Shown in pieces: positions 8,839 through 18,755 of a DNA stretch of 64,000 nucleotides. Position 1 is the stretch's first letter. Each line of letters starts with the position of its first letter. Location of the stretch: assembly GCF_005818865.1 (NCBI RefSeq), contig NZ_VBRY01000003.1:186001-250000 (forward strand), given 5' to 3'. Position numbers and translations under genes: made by a program. The notes under the pieces are model-generated. The model made no database searches and was not told where the DNA came from. It was given only the letters and a program-made list of their open reading frames with translations. The stretch comes from Mariprofundus erugo. GTDB lineage: Bacteria > Pseudomonadota > Zetaproteobacteria > Mariprofundales > Mariprofundaceae.

Positions 8839-10342
8839 TGCTCAGACACGTGCTGCTGAACTGGAAGAGGGATTTTCGCTGCGGGCGCTTGCCGACGGGC
8901 TCGGTGAGCTCACTGCTGCGGCCGATGATGATGTGCTGATTATGGGAATTTGCGATGACTCCAGGTACGCAAGGCCCGGTTATGCCATGCTTTGCCTGCC
9001 ACGCAGTCGGGCGCATGCGGCGGAGTATGCGGAAGCCGCGTGCCGTCAGGGGGCGACCGCGATTATTGCAGTGGGTGTGAATGTGACATCGGAGCTGCCG
9101 GTGTTGAAGCTGAAGACGATGCAGCAGGCCGGCCAGTTGTTACGGCGGCTGTTTCGCACCGAGCATGCACGTACCCATTTTTATGGCATTACCGGAACCG
9201 ATGGCAAAACCAGTGTCGCCTGGATGCTGCGCGAGGCACTGACTCGCTATCAGTCGCAGCCGGTGTGGAGTTGCGGAACCCTTGGCTGGCTTCGTGCCCC
9301 GGATGATATTCTCGATATCGGTAATACCACGCCGTCGATGCTGACGATGCATGCCATGCTTTCATCGGCAAGGCTTGAAGGTGTGCACGGCGTTGCCTGC
9401 GAGATTTCATCGCACGGCATTGCCCAGGAGCGGATTGCCGGCATCGATTTCCACACTGCGATCTGGACGAATATGGGCCATGACCACCTGCAGGATCATG
9501 GTGGCTATCAGGGATACCTGCAGACCAAGGCAGCCTTTGTGCAGGCAACGGCTGCGCACGGCGGCAATGTGGTCGCCAATGCGGATCAGCCGGATATTCG
9601 TGAGCATGCACCTGATAACACATGCTGGTATGGCCATGGTCTCTACCGCAAGGACGTGGATCTGGCGTGGGAACAGGAACTGCCGGGTGTGTTGCGGCTG
9701 AAGAGCGGCGATGAGGAAGTGGTCATTGAAGATATTCCGCTGGGTGATTTCCATGCGGAAAATGTTGCCTGTGTTGCACTGACGCTGATGGTTTCCATGG
9801 CTGTACCTGTGACCGAGCTGCCGGCACTGCTTGAGCATATCAGCGCCCCTCCCGGGCGTATGCAGGAAGTGACCGCCGGTTACGGTCAGGTTTACATCGA
9901 TTATGCCCATACGCCGGAGGCCCTGGAGCGCTGTCTGCATGCGGCACGCAAACTGACTCGCAAACGACTGCTGGTCGTATTTGGTTGCGGTGGTGAACGG
10001 GATCGTGAAAAGCGGCCGCAGATGGGAGCAATCGCCTCGGAGCTGGCCGATCTGGTATGGATTACCTCGGATAACCCGCGTGGTGAGATGCCGGCGGTGA
10101 TTGCCTCCGAGATTGAGCAGGGTATGCGTCAGCCTTATGTCGCAGAAATACACCTGCAGCTGGACCGGGACAAGGCGATCGGTGAAGCCGTTGCAGCACT
10201 GGCCGATGGTGATCTGCTGATTGTGGCCGGCAAAGGGCATGAAGCATATATGGATGTGTGCGGGCAGCGCCTGCCATGGAGTGATGAGGCAGTGGCGAGT
10301 CGTCACCTGCATTGCAAACATGGACTGGAGATCGTGGCATAA
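8831..10342 (+). CDS. murE: UDP-MurNAc-tripeptide synthetase MurE (meso-DAP adding)
   Basis: A 503-residue Mur ligase that adds the third amino acid to UDP-MurNAc-L-Ala-D-Glu using ATP. The P-loop GTDGKT has Lys126. The motif DNPR at residues 414-417 is the one that selects meso-diaminopimelate rather than lysine, which indicates a Gram-negative type wall. The start at 8831 is chosen because it overlaps the ftsI stop by 8 nt and gives the normal family N-terminus; the open frame extends 29 codons upstream inside ftsI. The end overlaps murF (TAATG). Confidence 0.96.
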   Translation: MTNAQTRAAELEEGFSLRALADGLGELTAAADDDVLIMGICDDSRYARPGYAMLCLPRSRAHAAEYAEAACRQGATAIIAVGVNVTSELPVLKLKTMQQAGQLLRRLFRTEHARTHFYGITGTDGKTSVAWMLREALTRYQSQPVWSCGTLGWLRAPDDILDIGNTTPSMLTMHAMLSSARLEGVHGVACEISSHGIAQERIAGIDFHTAIWTNMGHDHLQDHGGYQGYLQTKAAFVQATAAHGGNVVANADQPDIREHAPDNTCWYGHGLYRKDVDLAWEQELPGVLRLKSGDEEVVIEDIPLGDFHAENVACVALTLMVSMAVPVTELPALLEHISAPPGRMQEVTAGYGQVYIDYAHTPEALERCLHAARKLTRKRLLVVFGCGGERDREKRPQMGAIASELADLVWITSDNPRGEMPAVIASEIEQGMRQPYVAEIHLQLDRDKAIGEAVAALADGDLLIVAGKGHEAYMDVCGQRLPWSDEAVASRHLHCKHGLEIVA

Positions 10343-11712
10343 TGTATTTAACCGGGGCAGATCTTCAGCGTGCCACCGCCGGCCAATGGCTGGGTGGGAT
10401 GCCTGATGCGGTAACGCAGGTGGTGACCGATACGCGCGGCTTTACAGCTGGCAGCGCTTTTCTTGCCCTGCGTGGACCGCACTATGACGGGCATCTGTTT
10501 GCCGGCCAGATCGCTGAGCGGGCATCGCTGCTGATTGGTGATCATGAGGGGATCAAACGCTGGAGTGAGCTGAGCTGCCCTCAGTTGCAGGTGAACAATA
10601 CGCTGCAGGCGCTGGGCGATATTGCCCATGCATGGCGTATGCAGCTTGCCAATACCACGGTTGTGGCCATCTCCGGTTCATACGGAAAAACAAGTTTGCG
10701 TTCATTGTTGCAGCATGGCTTGTCAGCACTCGGTATGCATGTGGCGGCGACCACAGGCAATCTGAATAACCTCGTCGGTGTGCCGAAAACATTGATGGCA
10801 GTGCCGAAAGAGGCCGGGATCGCCCTGATCGAGTGCGGTATCAGTGAGTGCGGTGAAATGGTGCGTCTGTCTGCCATGGTTCAGCCGGATGTGGCAGTGC
10901 TTACCGGCATCACGGCGGCACATGGTGAGGGGCTTGGCGGTATGGCCGGTGTGGTGCGGGAAAAGTCGGCTCTGTTTGACCACCTCAATGAGGGGGGCTG
11001 GTGCATGCTGGGTGAGGGCGTCGGCTCTTGTCTTGATCAGTATGGCGTGGCCAGGCCGGCAGGGGCCATTGATATTGAACAACAACCACTGCAGTGGCAG
11101 CTGGAAGGAAAAAAACTGCGCCTCGATCATGGTACGGAGCATGCCACCATTGAATTACAGCTGCCGGCACGCCACTGGGCTGCCAATATGACACTGGCTG
11201 CATCACTGATACTGCGTTTGATGGCCAACCGGGGTGTGGCTGTTTCACTGGCGGAGGTGGCCGGTGCACTGGCTTCCTGGCAGCCGGAGCCCGGCAGGAT
11301 GCAGATCTGTACCGGTATTGAAGGTTGTACCGTGCTGGATGATTGCTACAACGCCAACCCTGTCTCCATGCAGGCCGCGATCAATACGCTGGCCGTGATG
11401 CAGGGTAATCGTGTGGCCGTGCTGGGTGACATGGCTGAGCTGGGGGCTGCCAGTGATGCGGCCCATGCCGGCCTTGATGTCAGTGAAATTGATCAGCTGT
11501 ATCTGGTAGGGGCGAAAATGGAGGCGCTGGCTATCAGGTCACCGAAGGCCCGCTGGTATCCGGACAGTCGCGCCGCAGCTGCATCGCTGAGCCGTGAAAA
11601 CTTCGGGCCAACGGATACCGTGCTGGTCAAGGGCTCGCGCAGTATGACGCTGGAGGCCGTGGTGAATGTACTCTGTTCGGGTGGTCAGCAGGAGGTGCGT
11701 CATGCTCTATAA
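10342..11712 (+). CDS. murF: UDP-MurNAc-tripeptide:D-Ala-D-Ala ligase MurF
   Basis: A 456-residue Mur ligase that attaches D-alanyl-D-alanine, completing the UDP-MurNAc-pentapeptide. It has the P-loop GSYGKTS (Lys116), VDDCYNANP-type sequence (here [12 protein letters not shown], near 333) and GDMAELG, all typical of MurF. The start is placed at 10342, overlapping the murE stop by 1 nt. Its 3' end overlaps the mraY start by 11 nt. Confidence 0.96.
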   Translation: MYLTGADLQRATAGQWLGGMPDAVTQVVTDTRGFTAGSAFLALRGPHYDGHLFAGQIAERASLLIGDHEGIKRWSELSCPQLQVNNTLQALGDIAHAWRMQLANTTVVAISGSYGKTSLRSLLQHGLSALGMHVAATTGNLNNLVGVPKTLMAVPKEAGIALIECGISECGEMVRLSAMVQPDVAVLTGITAAHGEGLGGMAGVVREKSALFDHLNEGGWCMLGEGVGSCLDQYGVARPAGAIDIEQQPLQWQLEGKKLRLDHGTEHATIELQLPARHWAANMTLAASLILRLMANRGVAVSLAEVAGALASWQPEPGRMQICTGIEGCTVLDDCYNANPVSMQAAINTLAVMQGNRVAVLGDMAELGAASDAAHAGLDVSEIDQLYLVGAKMEALAIRSPKARWYPDSRAAAASLSRENFGPTDTVLVKGSRSMTLEAVVNVLCSGGQQEVRHAL

Positions 11713-12772
11713 CCTGCTCTACCCGCTGGCTGACCAGTATTCATTCTTCAATCTTTTCCAGTATATCACCTTTCGAACGGTGTATGCCCTGATTACGTCA
11801 CTGGCGATCTGCTGGTTGCTTGGCCCGCGCTTTATTCTCTGGATGAAGTCAGTGCAGGGGAAAGGGCAGCCGATTCGTGATGATGGTCCACAGACCCATC
11901 TTGTCAAACAGGGAACCCCGACCATGGGGGGATTGTTGATTCTGCTGTCGCTGACGGTTGCAACGTTGCTGTGGGCGGATCTGACCAGTGGCTTTATCTG
12001 GCTGGCGCTGCTGGTCACACTGGGCTATGGATTGATCGGCTGGCTTGATGATTACCTGAAAATTATGCGGCGTAATCCCAAGGGGCTGGCCGGTCGCTGG
12101 AAGCTGTTGTTGCAAACGCTGTTTGGCGGTATGGCTGCAGCCGGGCTGATGATGATGACCGATCCGGTTGTGGATATTCCGTTTTTCAAGACACAGTGGC
12201 ATATGGGCTGGGTCTACCCGCTGTTTGTGCTGTTTGTGCTGGTGGGCACCTCCAATGCGGTGAATCTGACCGATGGTCTCGACGGTTTGGCGGTTGCACC
12301 GACCTTTATGGTCGCGGCGGCCCTTGCAGTGGTTGTCTATCTGGCAGGCCATGCCAAGTTTTCGGCTTACCTGATGATTCCGTTTGTTCCTGGAGCGGGT
12401 GAGCTGACTATTTTTTGCGGTGCTCTGGTTGGCGGCTGCCTCGGCTTTCTCTGGTTCAACAGCTATCCTGCTCAGGTATTTATGGGTGATGTCGGAGCCC
12501 TGGCACTGGGCGGAGCACTCGGCTTTGTCGCCTGTGCCGTGCATCAGCAGCTGTTGCTGGCGATTGCCGGCGGCCTGTTTGTGCTCGAGGCGGTTTCGGT
12601 GATGGTGCAGGTTGCCAGCTTCAAACTGACCGGCAAGCGGGTATTCCGCATGGCTCCGATTCACCACCATTATGAGCTGAAGGGCTGGGCCGAGCCCAAG
12701 GTCATCGTCCGTTTCTGGATTATCTCCATTATTCTTGCGCTGGTGGCGCTCTCCACCCTGAAGATCCGGTAA
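11702..12772 (+). CDS. mraY: Phospho-MurNAc-pentapeptide transferase MraY
   Basis: A 356-residue polytopic inner-membrane enzyme that transfers phospho-MurNAc-pentapeptide to undecaprenyl phosphate, making lipid I. It starts with the family block MLYNLLYPL and has about ten membrane helices, the GTPTMGG segment near residue 72, the acidic catalytic motifs ([16 protein letters not shown] near 200) and the HHHYELKGW motif near 322. The start at 11702 lies within the end of murF; the frame is open 12 codons further upstream but these lack family similarity. Confidence 0.97.
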   Translation: MLYNLLYPLADQYSFFNLFQYITFRTVYALITSLAICWLLGPRFILWMKSVQGKGQPIRDDGPQTHLVKQGTPTMGGLLILLSLTVATLLWADLTSGFIWLALLVTLGYGLIGWLDDYLKIMRRNPKGLAGRWKLLLQTLFGGMAAAGLMMMTDPVVDIPFFKTQWHMGWVYPLFVLFVLVGTSNAVNLTDGLDGLAVAPTFMVAAALAVVVYLAGHAKFSAYLMIPFVPGAGELTIFCGALVGGCLGFLWFNSYPAQVFMGDVGALALGGALGFVACAVHQQLLLAIAGGLFVLEAVSVMVQVASFKLTGKRVFRMAPIHHHYELKGWAEPKVIVRFWIISIILALVALSTLKIR

Positions 12773-14133
12773 TGGATATGTTGCAGTCATCCGCGATGCG
12801 GACCGCGATCATCGGAATGGGCCGAACCGGTCTCTCCGTTGCCCGCTTCCTGTTGAGCAGAGGCGTTGCCTGTGAATGCTTCGATGAAGCGCCGCTGGTG
12901 CTGCCGGCCGATCTGCCACTGCCTTTCCATGCAGGCCCGTTGAACGGTGATATTCTGGCCGGATTTGAGCGTATTATTGTCAGCCCCGGTATTCACTGGC
13001 AGCACCCGGCACTTTGTCAGGCGCGTGCGGCAGGTGCATTGATTTATGGTGATCTGCAGCTGTTCAATGAGTTCTATCGCGGCGATATCGTTGCCGTGAC
13101 CGGCACCAATGGCAAAACCACCACGGTGACCCTGATCAATACGATGCTGGATATTCTTCCCGGTGGCATTGAGGCGGGGGGGAATATCGGGCGGCCGATG
13201 CTTGAGCTGATCGATACCGATGAGCCACCGTGCCGTGTGGTGCTGGAATTATCCAGTTTCCAGCTGGAGCGGGCTGAGCCTGTGCATCCACGCTGGGCGG
13301 CGCTGCTGAATATTCAGCCGGACCATGCCGACATGCATGCAGATATGGAGGCATACCGCGCGGCGAAGTTGAGATTGTTTGCCCGTCAGGGTGAGGGCGA
13401 CAAGGCCATGTTGCCTGCCGGAGCCGAGTGGGATGAACTGGCTGCGGAACTGGGCGGGCGTGGTGTCTATATACGCCGCTTCGGAGTGGGCTCAAGCGGT
13501 GCGCTCGACTGCGGTGTGGAGATGACCGGTGATTCACACTGGCAGCTGTTCTGGCATCACTACGACAAGGCATACACGATCGACAGCAGTGAGCTGCAGA
13601 CGATGGGCATGCATCAGCACCTGAATCTGGCTGTGGCCGGTCAGGCCGCTGCGGATTTCGGCCTCTCTCCCGCCGTGATTCGTCAATCGCTGAGTACATT
13701 TCGCGGGCTGCCGCATCGCTTGCAGTTTCTCGGTACCGTGCAGGGGCATGGCTGGTATAACGATTCCAAGGCGACCAACCCCGATTCCGCCCGGGCTGCC
13801 CTGCTCTCATTTCCGAAGGTGATCTGGATTTGCGGCGGCTTGCGCAAGGGGCTGGATGTCAGCCAGTTGAAAGATGTGGTGGCAGGCCATGTCGCACTGA
13901 TGCTGGTCACCGGTACAGATACCCGTGCATTTATTGAACTGGGCGCCATGGCCGGTGTCGAGGTGCATGCAGTCAATAGCATCGGGCAGGCAGTGAAGCA
14001 TGCGGCAGCGGTTGCCTCCGGCCTGCCTGTGCTGCTATCGCCGGCGGCAGCCAGTCAGGATCAGTTCCGTGATTATGCCGAGCGCGGGCGCTGCTTTGCC
14101 GAAGCAGTTGCCGCTCTTGAGGTGAGATCATGA
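12772..14133 (+). CDS. murD: UDP-MurNAc-L-alanine:D-glutamate ligase MurD
   Basis: A 453-residue cytoplasmic Mur ligase adding D-glutamate. The N-terminal Rossmann region begins TAIIGMGRTGLSVARFL, the P-loop GTNGKTT has Lys115, and YNDSKATNPDSA near 329 is the MurD C-domain signature. The start overlaps the mraY stop (TAATG); an internal ATG at 12796 is a possible alternative that would remove eight non-conserved residues. Overlaps ftsW by 4 nt. Confidence 0.95.
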   Translation: MDMLQSSAMRTAIIGMGRTGLSVARFLLSRGVACECFDEAPLVLPADLPLPFHAGPLNGDILAGFERIIVSPGIHWQHPALCQARAAGALIYGDLQLFNEFYRGDIVAVTGTNGKTTTVTLINTMLDILPGGIEAGGNIGRPMLELIDTDEPPCRVVLELSSFQLERAEPVHPRWAALLNIQPDHADMHADMEAYRAAKLRLFARQGEGDKAMLPAGAEWDELAAELGGRGVYIRRFGVGSSGALDCGVEMTGDSHWQLFWHHYDKAYTIDSSELQTMGMHQHLNLAVAGQAAADFGLSPAVIRQSLSTFRGLPHRLQFLGTVQGHGWYNDSKATNPDSARAALLSFPKVIWICGGLRKGLDVSQLKDVVAGHVALMLVTGTDTRAFIELGAMAGVEVHAVNSIGQAVKHAAAVASGLPVLLSPAAASQDQFRDYAERGRCFAEAVAALEVRS

Positions 14134-15365
14134 GTGTGAAAAGCACCAATCGCCTGGCGCCGCCTGATCCGGTGATGGTCGGTTGCATTCTGCTGTTGCT
14201 GTCATTCAGCATCCTGATGGTGTACAGCACCAGCATCAGTGTGGCTGAGGTTCGTTACCATGATCCGTTCCGAATTGTCGGGCACTGGCTGCTCTATATT
14301 CCTGCCGGCCTTGTGGTGATGTGGATACTTTCATGCGTGGATGCCAACTGGTGGCGCGCGATCGCACTGCCTGTGCTTGGCGTGGGGATTTTGATGATGG
14401 TGGCCGTGCTGGTGCCGGGGCTGGGGCGTGAAATCAATGGTGCCCAGCGCTGGTTCTCGCTGTTTGGCCTGACGCTGCAGCCGGTTGAGCTGCTCAAGCC
14501 AGCCGTCATTGTCTATATGGCTTACTATATGGGCTCATTCCCGGAGCGGCTGAGCCAGTTTACCACTGGTCTGGCGCCCATGCTGGTGGTGCTGACCATT
14601 TCATTGCTACTGCTGATGGTGCAGCCGGACTTCGGCAGCTCTGTACTGCTCTCTGCCACCTGCTTCTGCATGTGGTTTGTCGGTGGCGTGCCAATCAAAC
14701 ATCTGGCGCTGATGCTTTCGAGCTTTATCCCTCTGGCCGGGCTGGCAATGATTGCCGAGCCCTATCGTGTACAGCGTCTGACCAGTTTTATGGAGCCATG
14801 GCAGGATCCGTATGGCAGCGGTTATCAGCTGATTCAGTCCATGATTGCATTTGGCAGCGGCGGCATCTTTGGTGCAGGTCTCGGGCAGGGCGTACAGAAG
14901 CTGTTTTATCTGCCGGAAGTGTTTACCGACTTCATTTCAGCCAGTATCGGTGAAGAGCTTGGTTTGATCGGCATCCTTGTACTGTTGTCGATCTTTGCCG
15001 TACTGCTCACTCGTGGTATTCAGCTGGCTCTGATGCAGCAGGAGATGTTCTACCGTCTGGTGATTCTTGGCTGCATGCTCTGCCTTGCTGTTGCGCTGAT
15101 GATTAATCTCGGTGCTGCAATGGGGCTGTTACCCACCAAAGGCATGCCCATGCCGTTTGTCTCTTATGGTGGCAGTGCATTGATCGGTGAATGCATGCTG
15201 ATGGGGCTGGTGTTGTCGATTCAGCGTCATAACAAGGGCAATATGCGCATCGAGAAAAAGAGCGGGCGCCGGGATGCCGTCGGTACCACCGCCGATGACC
15301 GGGCGCACCATCAGACGCCGCCACGGGCACAGACCGAGCCCGACGGGCTGGAGCACCTGTTTTGA
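14130..15365 (+). CDS. ftsW: Septal peptidoglycan polymerase FtsW
   Basis: A 411-residue SEDS-family glycosyltransferase that polymerises lipid II at the septum with FtsI. It shows about ten membrane helices, the GAQRWFSLFGLTLQPVELLKP region near residue 105 and the C-terminal PTKGMPMPFVSYGGSALI block near 338. The last 45 residues form a hydrophilic, basic and histidine-containing cytoplasmic tail. ATGA overlap with murD; its stop lies within the TTGA start of murG. Confidence 0.96.
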   Translation: MSVKSTNRLAPPDPVMVGCILLLLSFSILMVYSTSISVAEVRYHDPFRIVGHWLLYIPAGLVVMWILSCVDANWWRAIALPVLGVGILMMVAVLVPGLGREINGAQRWFSLFGLTLQPVELLKPAVIVYMAYYMGSFPERLSQFTTGLAPMLVVLTISLLLLMVQPDFGSSVLLSATCFCMWFVGGVPIKHLALMLSSFIPLAGLAMIAEPYRVQRLTSFMEPWQDPYGSGYQLIQSMIAFGSGGIFGAGLGQGVQKLFYLPEVFTDFISASIGEELGLIGILVLLSIFAVLLTRGIQLALMQQEMFYRLVILGCMLCLAVALMINLGAAMGLLPTKGMPMPFVSYGGSALIGECMLMGLVLSIQRHNKGNMRIEKKSGRRDAVGTTADDRAHHQTPPRAQTEPDGLEHLF

Positions 15366-16480
15366 AACGTATGCCAAGACTCTGCATAGCCGGTGGCGGT
15401 ACCGGTGGCCACGTCATGCCTGCATTGGCACTGGCGGATGCCGCCCGTGAGCGCTGGCCGGAGCTGGAGGTCAGCTTTATTGGCGCGGAGCGGGGGCTTG
15501 AAGCAAGGCTGTTACCTGAGCGGGGCGAGTCGGTGCTGTTGCTGAAGATGCATGGCATCAAGGGCGCCGGCTGGTTGCAGCGCTTGCGGGTGCTGTTGTG
15601 GGAGTTGCCCCGATCGGTGATGACGATTCGCCGTTCATGGCAGGAGAGTCGCCCGGATCTGCTCGTAGGCGTAGGAGGCTATGCCAGTATTTCAGGGGTG
15701 GCTGCCGCACTGCTGGCACGTATTCCGGTGGTATTGTATGAGCAGAACGCCATGCCAGGTCTGGTGAACCGGACGCTGGGGCGTTTTTGCAAGCGTGTGA
15801 TGTTGGGCTTTGCTGCCGCCGGCAGCCATATCGGCAGTGGCGTTCATACCGTTGTGACCGGAAATATTGTCCGTCAGGCCATTATGCGGACGCAGTGGCA
15901 GGCGCATCAGCCGCCTCGGCTGTTGGTCCTGGGGGGCTCGCAGGGGGCCCGCGTGCTCAATCAGACGGTGCCGGAGGCCTGTATGATGCTGGCAAGAGAG
16001 GGGCGTGTGTTCACCGTCACCCACATTGCCGGTAAAGATGAGGCTGCCATTACTGCAGCCAAAGCCTGTTATGATGAGGCGGGTATCACAGCAGACGTAC
16101 TTCCTTTTTGTGATGATATGCCCTCTTTTTATCGGGGGGGAGATTTGATGGTGGCCCGTTCCGGTGCGATGACGGTCAGCGAGGCTGCGGTCAGCGGCAT
16201 GCCCTGTCTGTTTGTGCCATTGCCACATGCTGCTGATGATCATCAGCGCCACAACGCACTGGCACTGGCCGGGAGTGGCGGGGCGATGGTGCTGGAGCAG
16301 ACTCAGTTGACCGGTGAGGCGCTGGCGGCAGCCATTGAGGCGTGTCTGTTTGATCCTGCTCGCCTTGCTGCTATGAGCCGCTCAACACTGGCTGCTGCAC
16401 CGGTGGATGCGCGCGACCGGCAACTGGATGTGCTGGCCGAGTTCCTGCCGCTGAATGACTCCGGGGAGGTATGTGCATGA
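15362..16480 (+). CDS. murG: UDP-GlcNAc:lipid I N-acetylglucosaminyltransferase MurG
   Basis: A 372-residue GT-B glycosyltransferase at the inner face of the membrane that converts lipid I to lipid II. It has the glycine-rich IAGGGTGGHVMPALALA near residue 8, YEQNAMPGLVNR near 122, LGGSQGARVLN near 189 and the RSGAMTVSEA motif near 267. TTG at 15362 is taken as the start because GGAG (15350-15353) is 8 nt away and TTGA overlaps the ftsW stop; the ATG at 15371 would sit 17 nt from that site. Confidence 0.95.
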   Translation: MKRMPRLCIAGGGTGGHVMPALALADAARERWPELEVSFIGAERGLEARLLPERGESVLLLKMHGIKGAGWLQRLRVLLWELPRSVMTIRRSWQESRPDLLVGVGGYASISGVAAALLARIPVVLYEQNAMPGLVNRTLGRFCKRVMLGFAAAGSHIGSGVHTVVTGNIVRQAIMRTQWQAHQPPRLLVLGGSQGARVLNQTVPEACMMLAREGRVFTVTHIAGKDEAAITAAKACYDEAGITADVLPFCDDMPSFYRGGDLMVARSGAMTVSEAAVSGMPCLFVPLPHAADDHQRHNALALAGSGGAMVLEQTQLTGEALAAAIEACLFDPARLAAMSRSTLAAAPVDARDRQLDVLAEFLPLNDSGEVCA

Positions 16481-17847
16481 AGGCGCGTGTTGATCGTATT
16501 CACCTGGTGGGTATTGGCGGTATCGGTATGAGCGGTATTGCCGAGGTGCTGCATAACCAGGGCTTTACTGTGGCCGGCAGTGACATGGCCGAGAGTCAGA
16601 ATGTGATGCGCCTGCGCAGCCTGGGTATCCAGGTGGCCATTGGTCATGCGGCTGAAAACATTGCCGATGCCCAGGTTGTGGTCGTATCGTCGGCGATTAA
16701 TCCTGCCAACCCTGAAGTGGCAGCGGCGCAGCAGCGTGGTATTCCGGTGATTCCGCGGGCAGAAATGCTGGCTGAGCTGATGCGTATCAAGCAGGGCGTG
16801 GCCGTGGCCGGTAGTCACGGTAAAACAACCATGACCTCACTGATTGCGCATGGCATGGAAGCGGCCGGACTTGATCCCACCTATATTATCGGTGGTCGTC
16901 TGATTGCAACCGGCAGCAATGCCCGTCTGGGGGCAAGCCCGTGGCTGGTGGCGGAAGCGGATGAGAGCGATGGCTCATTTCTTCGTCTCTCTCCGATGAT
17001 CGCCGTGGTCAGCAATATCGATCCTGAGCATCTCGATCATTACGGCGATTTTGACACGCTGCAGGAAGCCTTCAGAAGCTTTGTCAATCTGGTGCCATTT
17101 TACGGCCGGGTGGTGTTGCATCATGAGCATCCGCACGTGGCGGCATTGCGGGTTGGTCTGCATCGCCCGCTCACCACCTATGGCAGCTCACCGCAGGCGG
17201 ATCTGCATCTGATTGACTCCGTCGCTGACGGGGTCGGCCAGCTGTTTCATGCCGCCAGTCGCAGCAGCGGTGATCTCGGTGCGTTCCGCCTGCCGATGCC
17301 CGGGCGTCATAATGCTGAAAATGCACTGGCGGCCATTGCCGTGTTACTTGATCTGGGTATTGATATCGAGACCATTCGCAGTTCTCTGGCCTCCTTTGAA
17401 GGAATTCAGCGCCGCTTTCAGCGTACAGCTGTCGGGGAAGGTGTGCTGGTAGATGACTATGCCCATCATCCCCGTGAAGTGATGGCCACACTGGCTGCAG
17501 CACGGGAGTGCTGGCCGGATCGTTATATCAGTGTGATTTTCCAGCCGCATCGCTATACCCGTACCCGGGATCTGATGGACGAATTTATGGGCGCATTTGA
17601 TGTCGCCAACGAAGTTGCACTGCTGCCTGTATATGCAGCCAGTGAATCGCCCATCGATGGCGTAAGCAGTCAGCGTCTGGGCGAGGGGATGAGTGAGCGC
17701 GGGCATCGCCGGGTCGTGTTGCTGGATGATCTGGCGGCTGCACGTGCGGCAGCCTGTGAGCAGCTGGCGGCAGGCCATATTGTCATTTTGATGGGAGCCG
17801 GTTCAGTCGGAGTGCTGGCGAGTCAGTTACGTGAGGAGTTGGCATGA
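16477..17847 (+). CDS. murC: UDP-MurNAc:L-alanine ligase MurC
   Basis: A 456-residue Mur ligase, first of the peptide-adding enzymes. It has IHLVGIGGIGMSGIAEVL at the N-terminus, the P-loop GSHGKTT (Lys116), the EADESDGSFL motif and DDYAHHPREV near 329. Two ATGs lie close together (16471 and 16477). The second is preferred because GGGGAGG ends 7 nt before it, against 1 nt for the first, and because it forms the ATGA overlap with the murG stop. Confidence 0.96.
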   Translation: MKARVDRIHLVGIGGIGMSGIAEVLHNQGFTVAGSDMAESQNVMRLRSLGIQVAIGHAAENIADAQVVVVSSAINPANPEVAAAQQRGIPVIPRAEMLAELMRIKQGVAVAGSHGKTTMTSLIAHGMEAAGLDPTYIIGGRLIATGSNARLGASPWLVAEADESDGSFLRLSPMIAVVSNIDPEHLDHYGDFDTLQEAFRSFVNLVPFYGRVVLHHEHPHVAALRVGLHRPLTTYGSSPQADLHLIDSVADGVGQLFHAASRSSGDLGAFRLPMPGRHNAENALAAIAVLLDLGIDIETIRSSLASFEGIQRRFQRTAVGEGVLVDDYAHHPREVMATLAAARECWPDRYISVIFQPHRYTRTRDLMDEFMGAFDVANEVALLPVYAASESPIDGVSSQRLGEGMSERGHRRVVLLDDLAAARAAACEQLAAGHIVILMGAGSVGVLASQLREELA

Positions 17848-18755
17848 GTGATGGCATGAATCTCTCCGACTGGTCGCGTCAGCTCGCCGAGCTGGGCATG
17901 CTGCGTGAATATGAGCCGATGGCGCGCCATACCACGCTCTGTGTCGGTGGTCCTGCCCGCTGGTACTTCCGCCCTGCGGATCGCGAGGCTCTGGCTCGTG
18001 CTGTTCGCCTTTGCCCTGCGGATATGTCGATTCTGCCGCTGGGACGTGGCAGCAACATGCTGGTGCCGGATGGCGGCCTGGATACGCTGGTGATTGATGT
18101 CAGTGAGCTTAACACGCTGATTTTTGATGGTTGCCATGTGCATGCAGGTGCCGGAGTGCGCATGAGTCGCTTTGCCCGCCAGTGTGCCGAGCATGGTCTG
18201 AGCGGTTGTGAGTTTCTGGCGACCGTACCCGGAGCCATGGGGGGCGGCGTGGCGATGAATGCCGGGGCGTTTGCGCAGCAGCTTTCCGATACGCTGGTGA
18301 CGGCAGAGGTGCTGTTGCGCAATGGTGAGTTTCTGACGCTGGATGCCGAACAGCTGTGCATGAGCTATCGCCACAGCGAACTGCCCGGGCAGTGTGTGGT
18401 GGTGGAGGCTGAGTTCCGCCTGACACCGGATCATCCGGATCAGATCCGTGAACGTATGCGTACGATGCGCAGTCGTCGCGGTGGTACGCAGCCGTTGTCG
18501 CTGCCCAATTGCGGCTCGGTCTTCAAAAATCCGCCGGGCGATCATGCCGCTCGCCTGATTGAGGCGGCAGGGCTTAAGGGATTTGCGATCGGTGGTGCGC
18601 GTATTTCAGAGCAGCATGCCAATTTTATTGTCAATGCCAGTGAGGCCAGCAGTGCCGATATCGTGGCATTGATCGAACGGGCAAAACGGGAAGTGAAGCT
18701 TCAATTTGATATCGACCTGGAGCCTGAAGTGCGCATGGTCGGGGAGTGGTTATGA
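17844..18755 (+). CDS. murB: UDP-N-acetylenolpyruvoylglucosamine reductase MurB
   Basis: A 303-residue FAD enzyme that reduces UDP-GlcNAc-enolpyruvate to UDP-MurNAc with NADPH. The FAD-binding segment LPLGRGSNMLV is near residue 60, PGAMGGGVAMNAGA near 130, and PNCGSVFKNPPG (catalytic serine region) near 221. The short form without the extra loop is the type II enzyme. Here murB sits inside dcw between murC and ddl, unlike E. coli, where it is elsewhere. ATGA overlap with murC and ddl. Confidence 0.95.
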   Translation: MSDGMNLSDWSRQLAELGMLREYEPMARHTTLCVGGPARWYFRPADREALARAVRLCPADMSILPLGRGSNMLVPDGGLDTLVIDVSELNTLIFDGCHVHAGAGVRMSRFARQCAEHGLSGCEFLATVPGAMGGGVAMNAGAFAQQLSDTLVTAEVLLRNGEFLTLDAEQLCMSYRHSELPGQCVVVEAEFRLTPDHPDQIRERMRTMRSRRGGTQPLSLPNCGSVFKNPPGDHAARLIEAAGLKGFAIGGARISEQHANFIVNASEASSADIVALIERAKREVKLQFDIDLEPEVRMVGEWL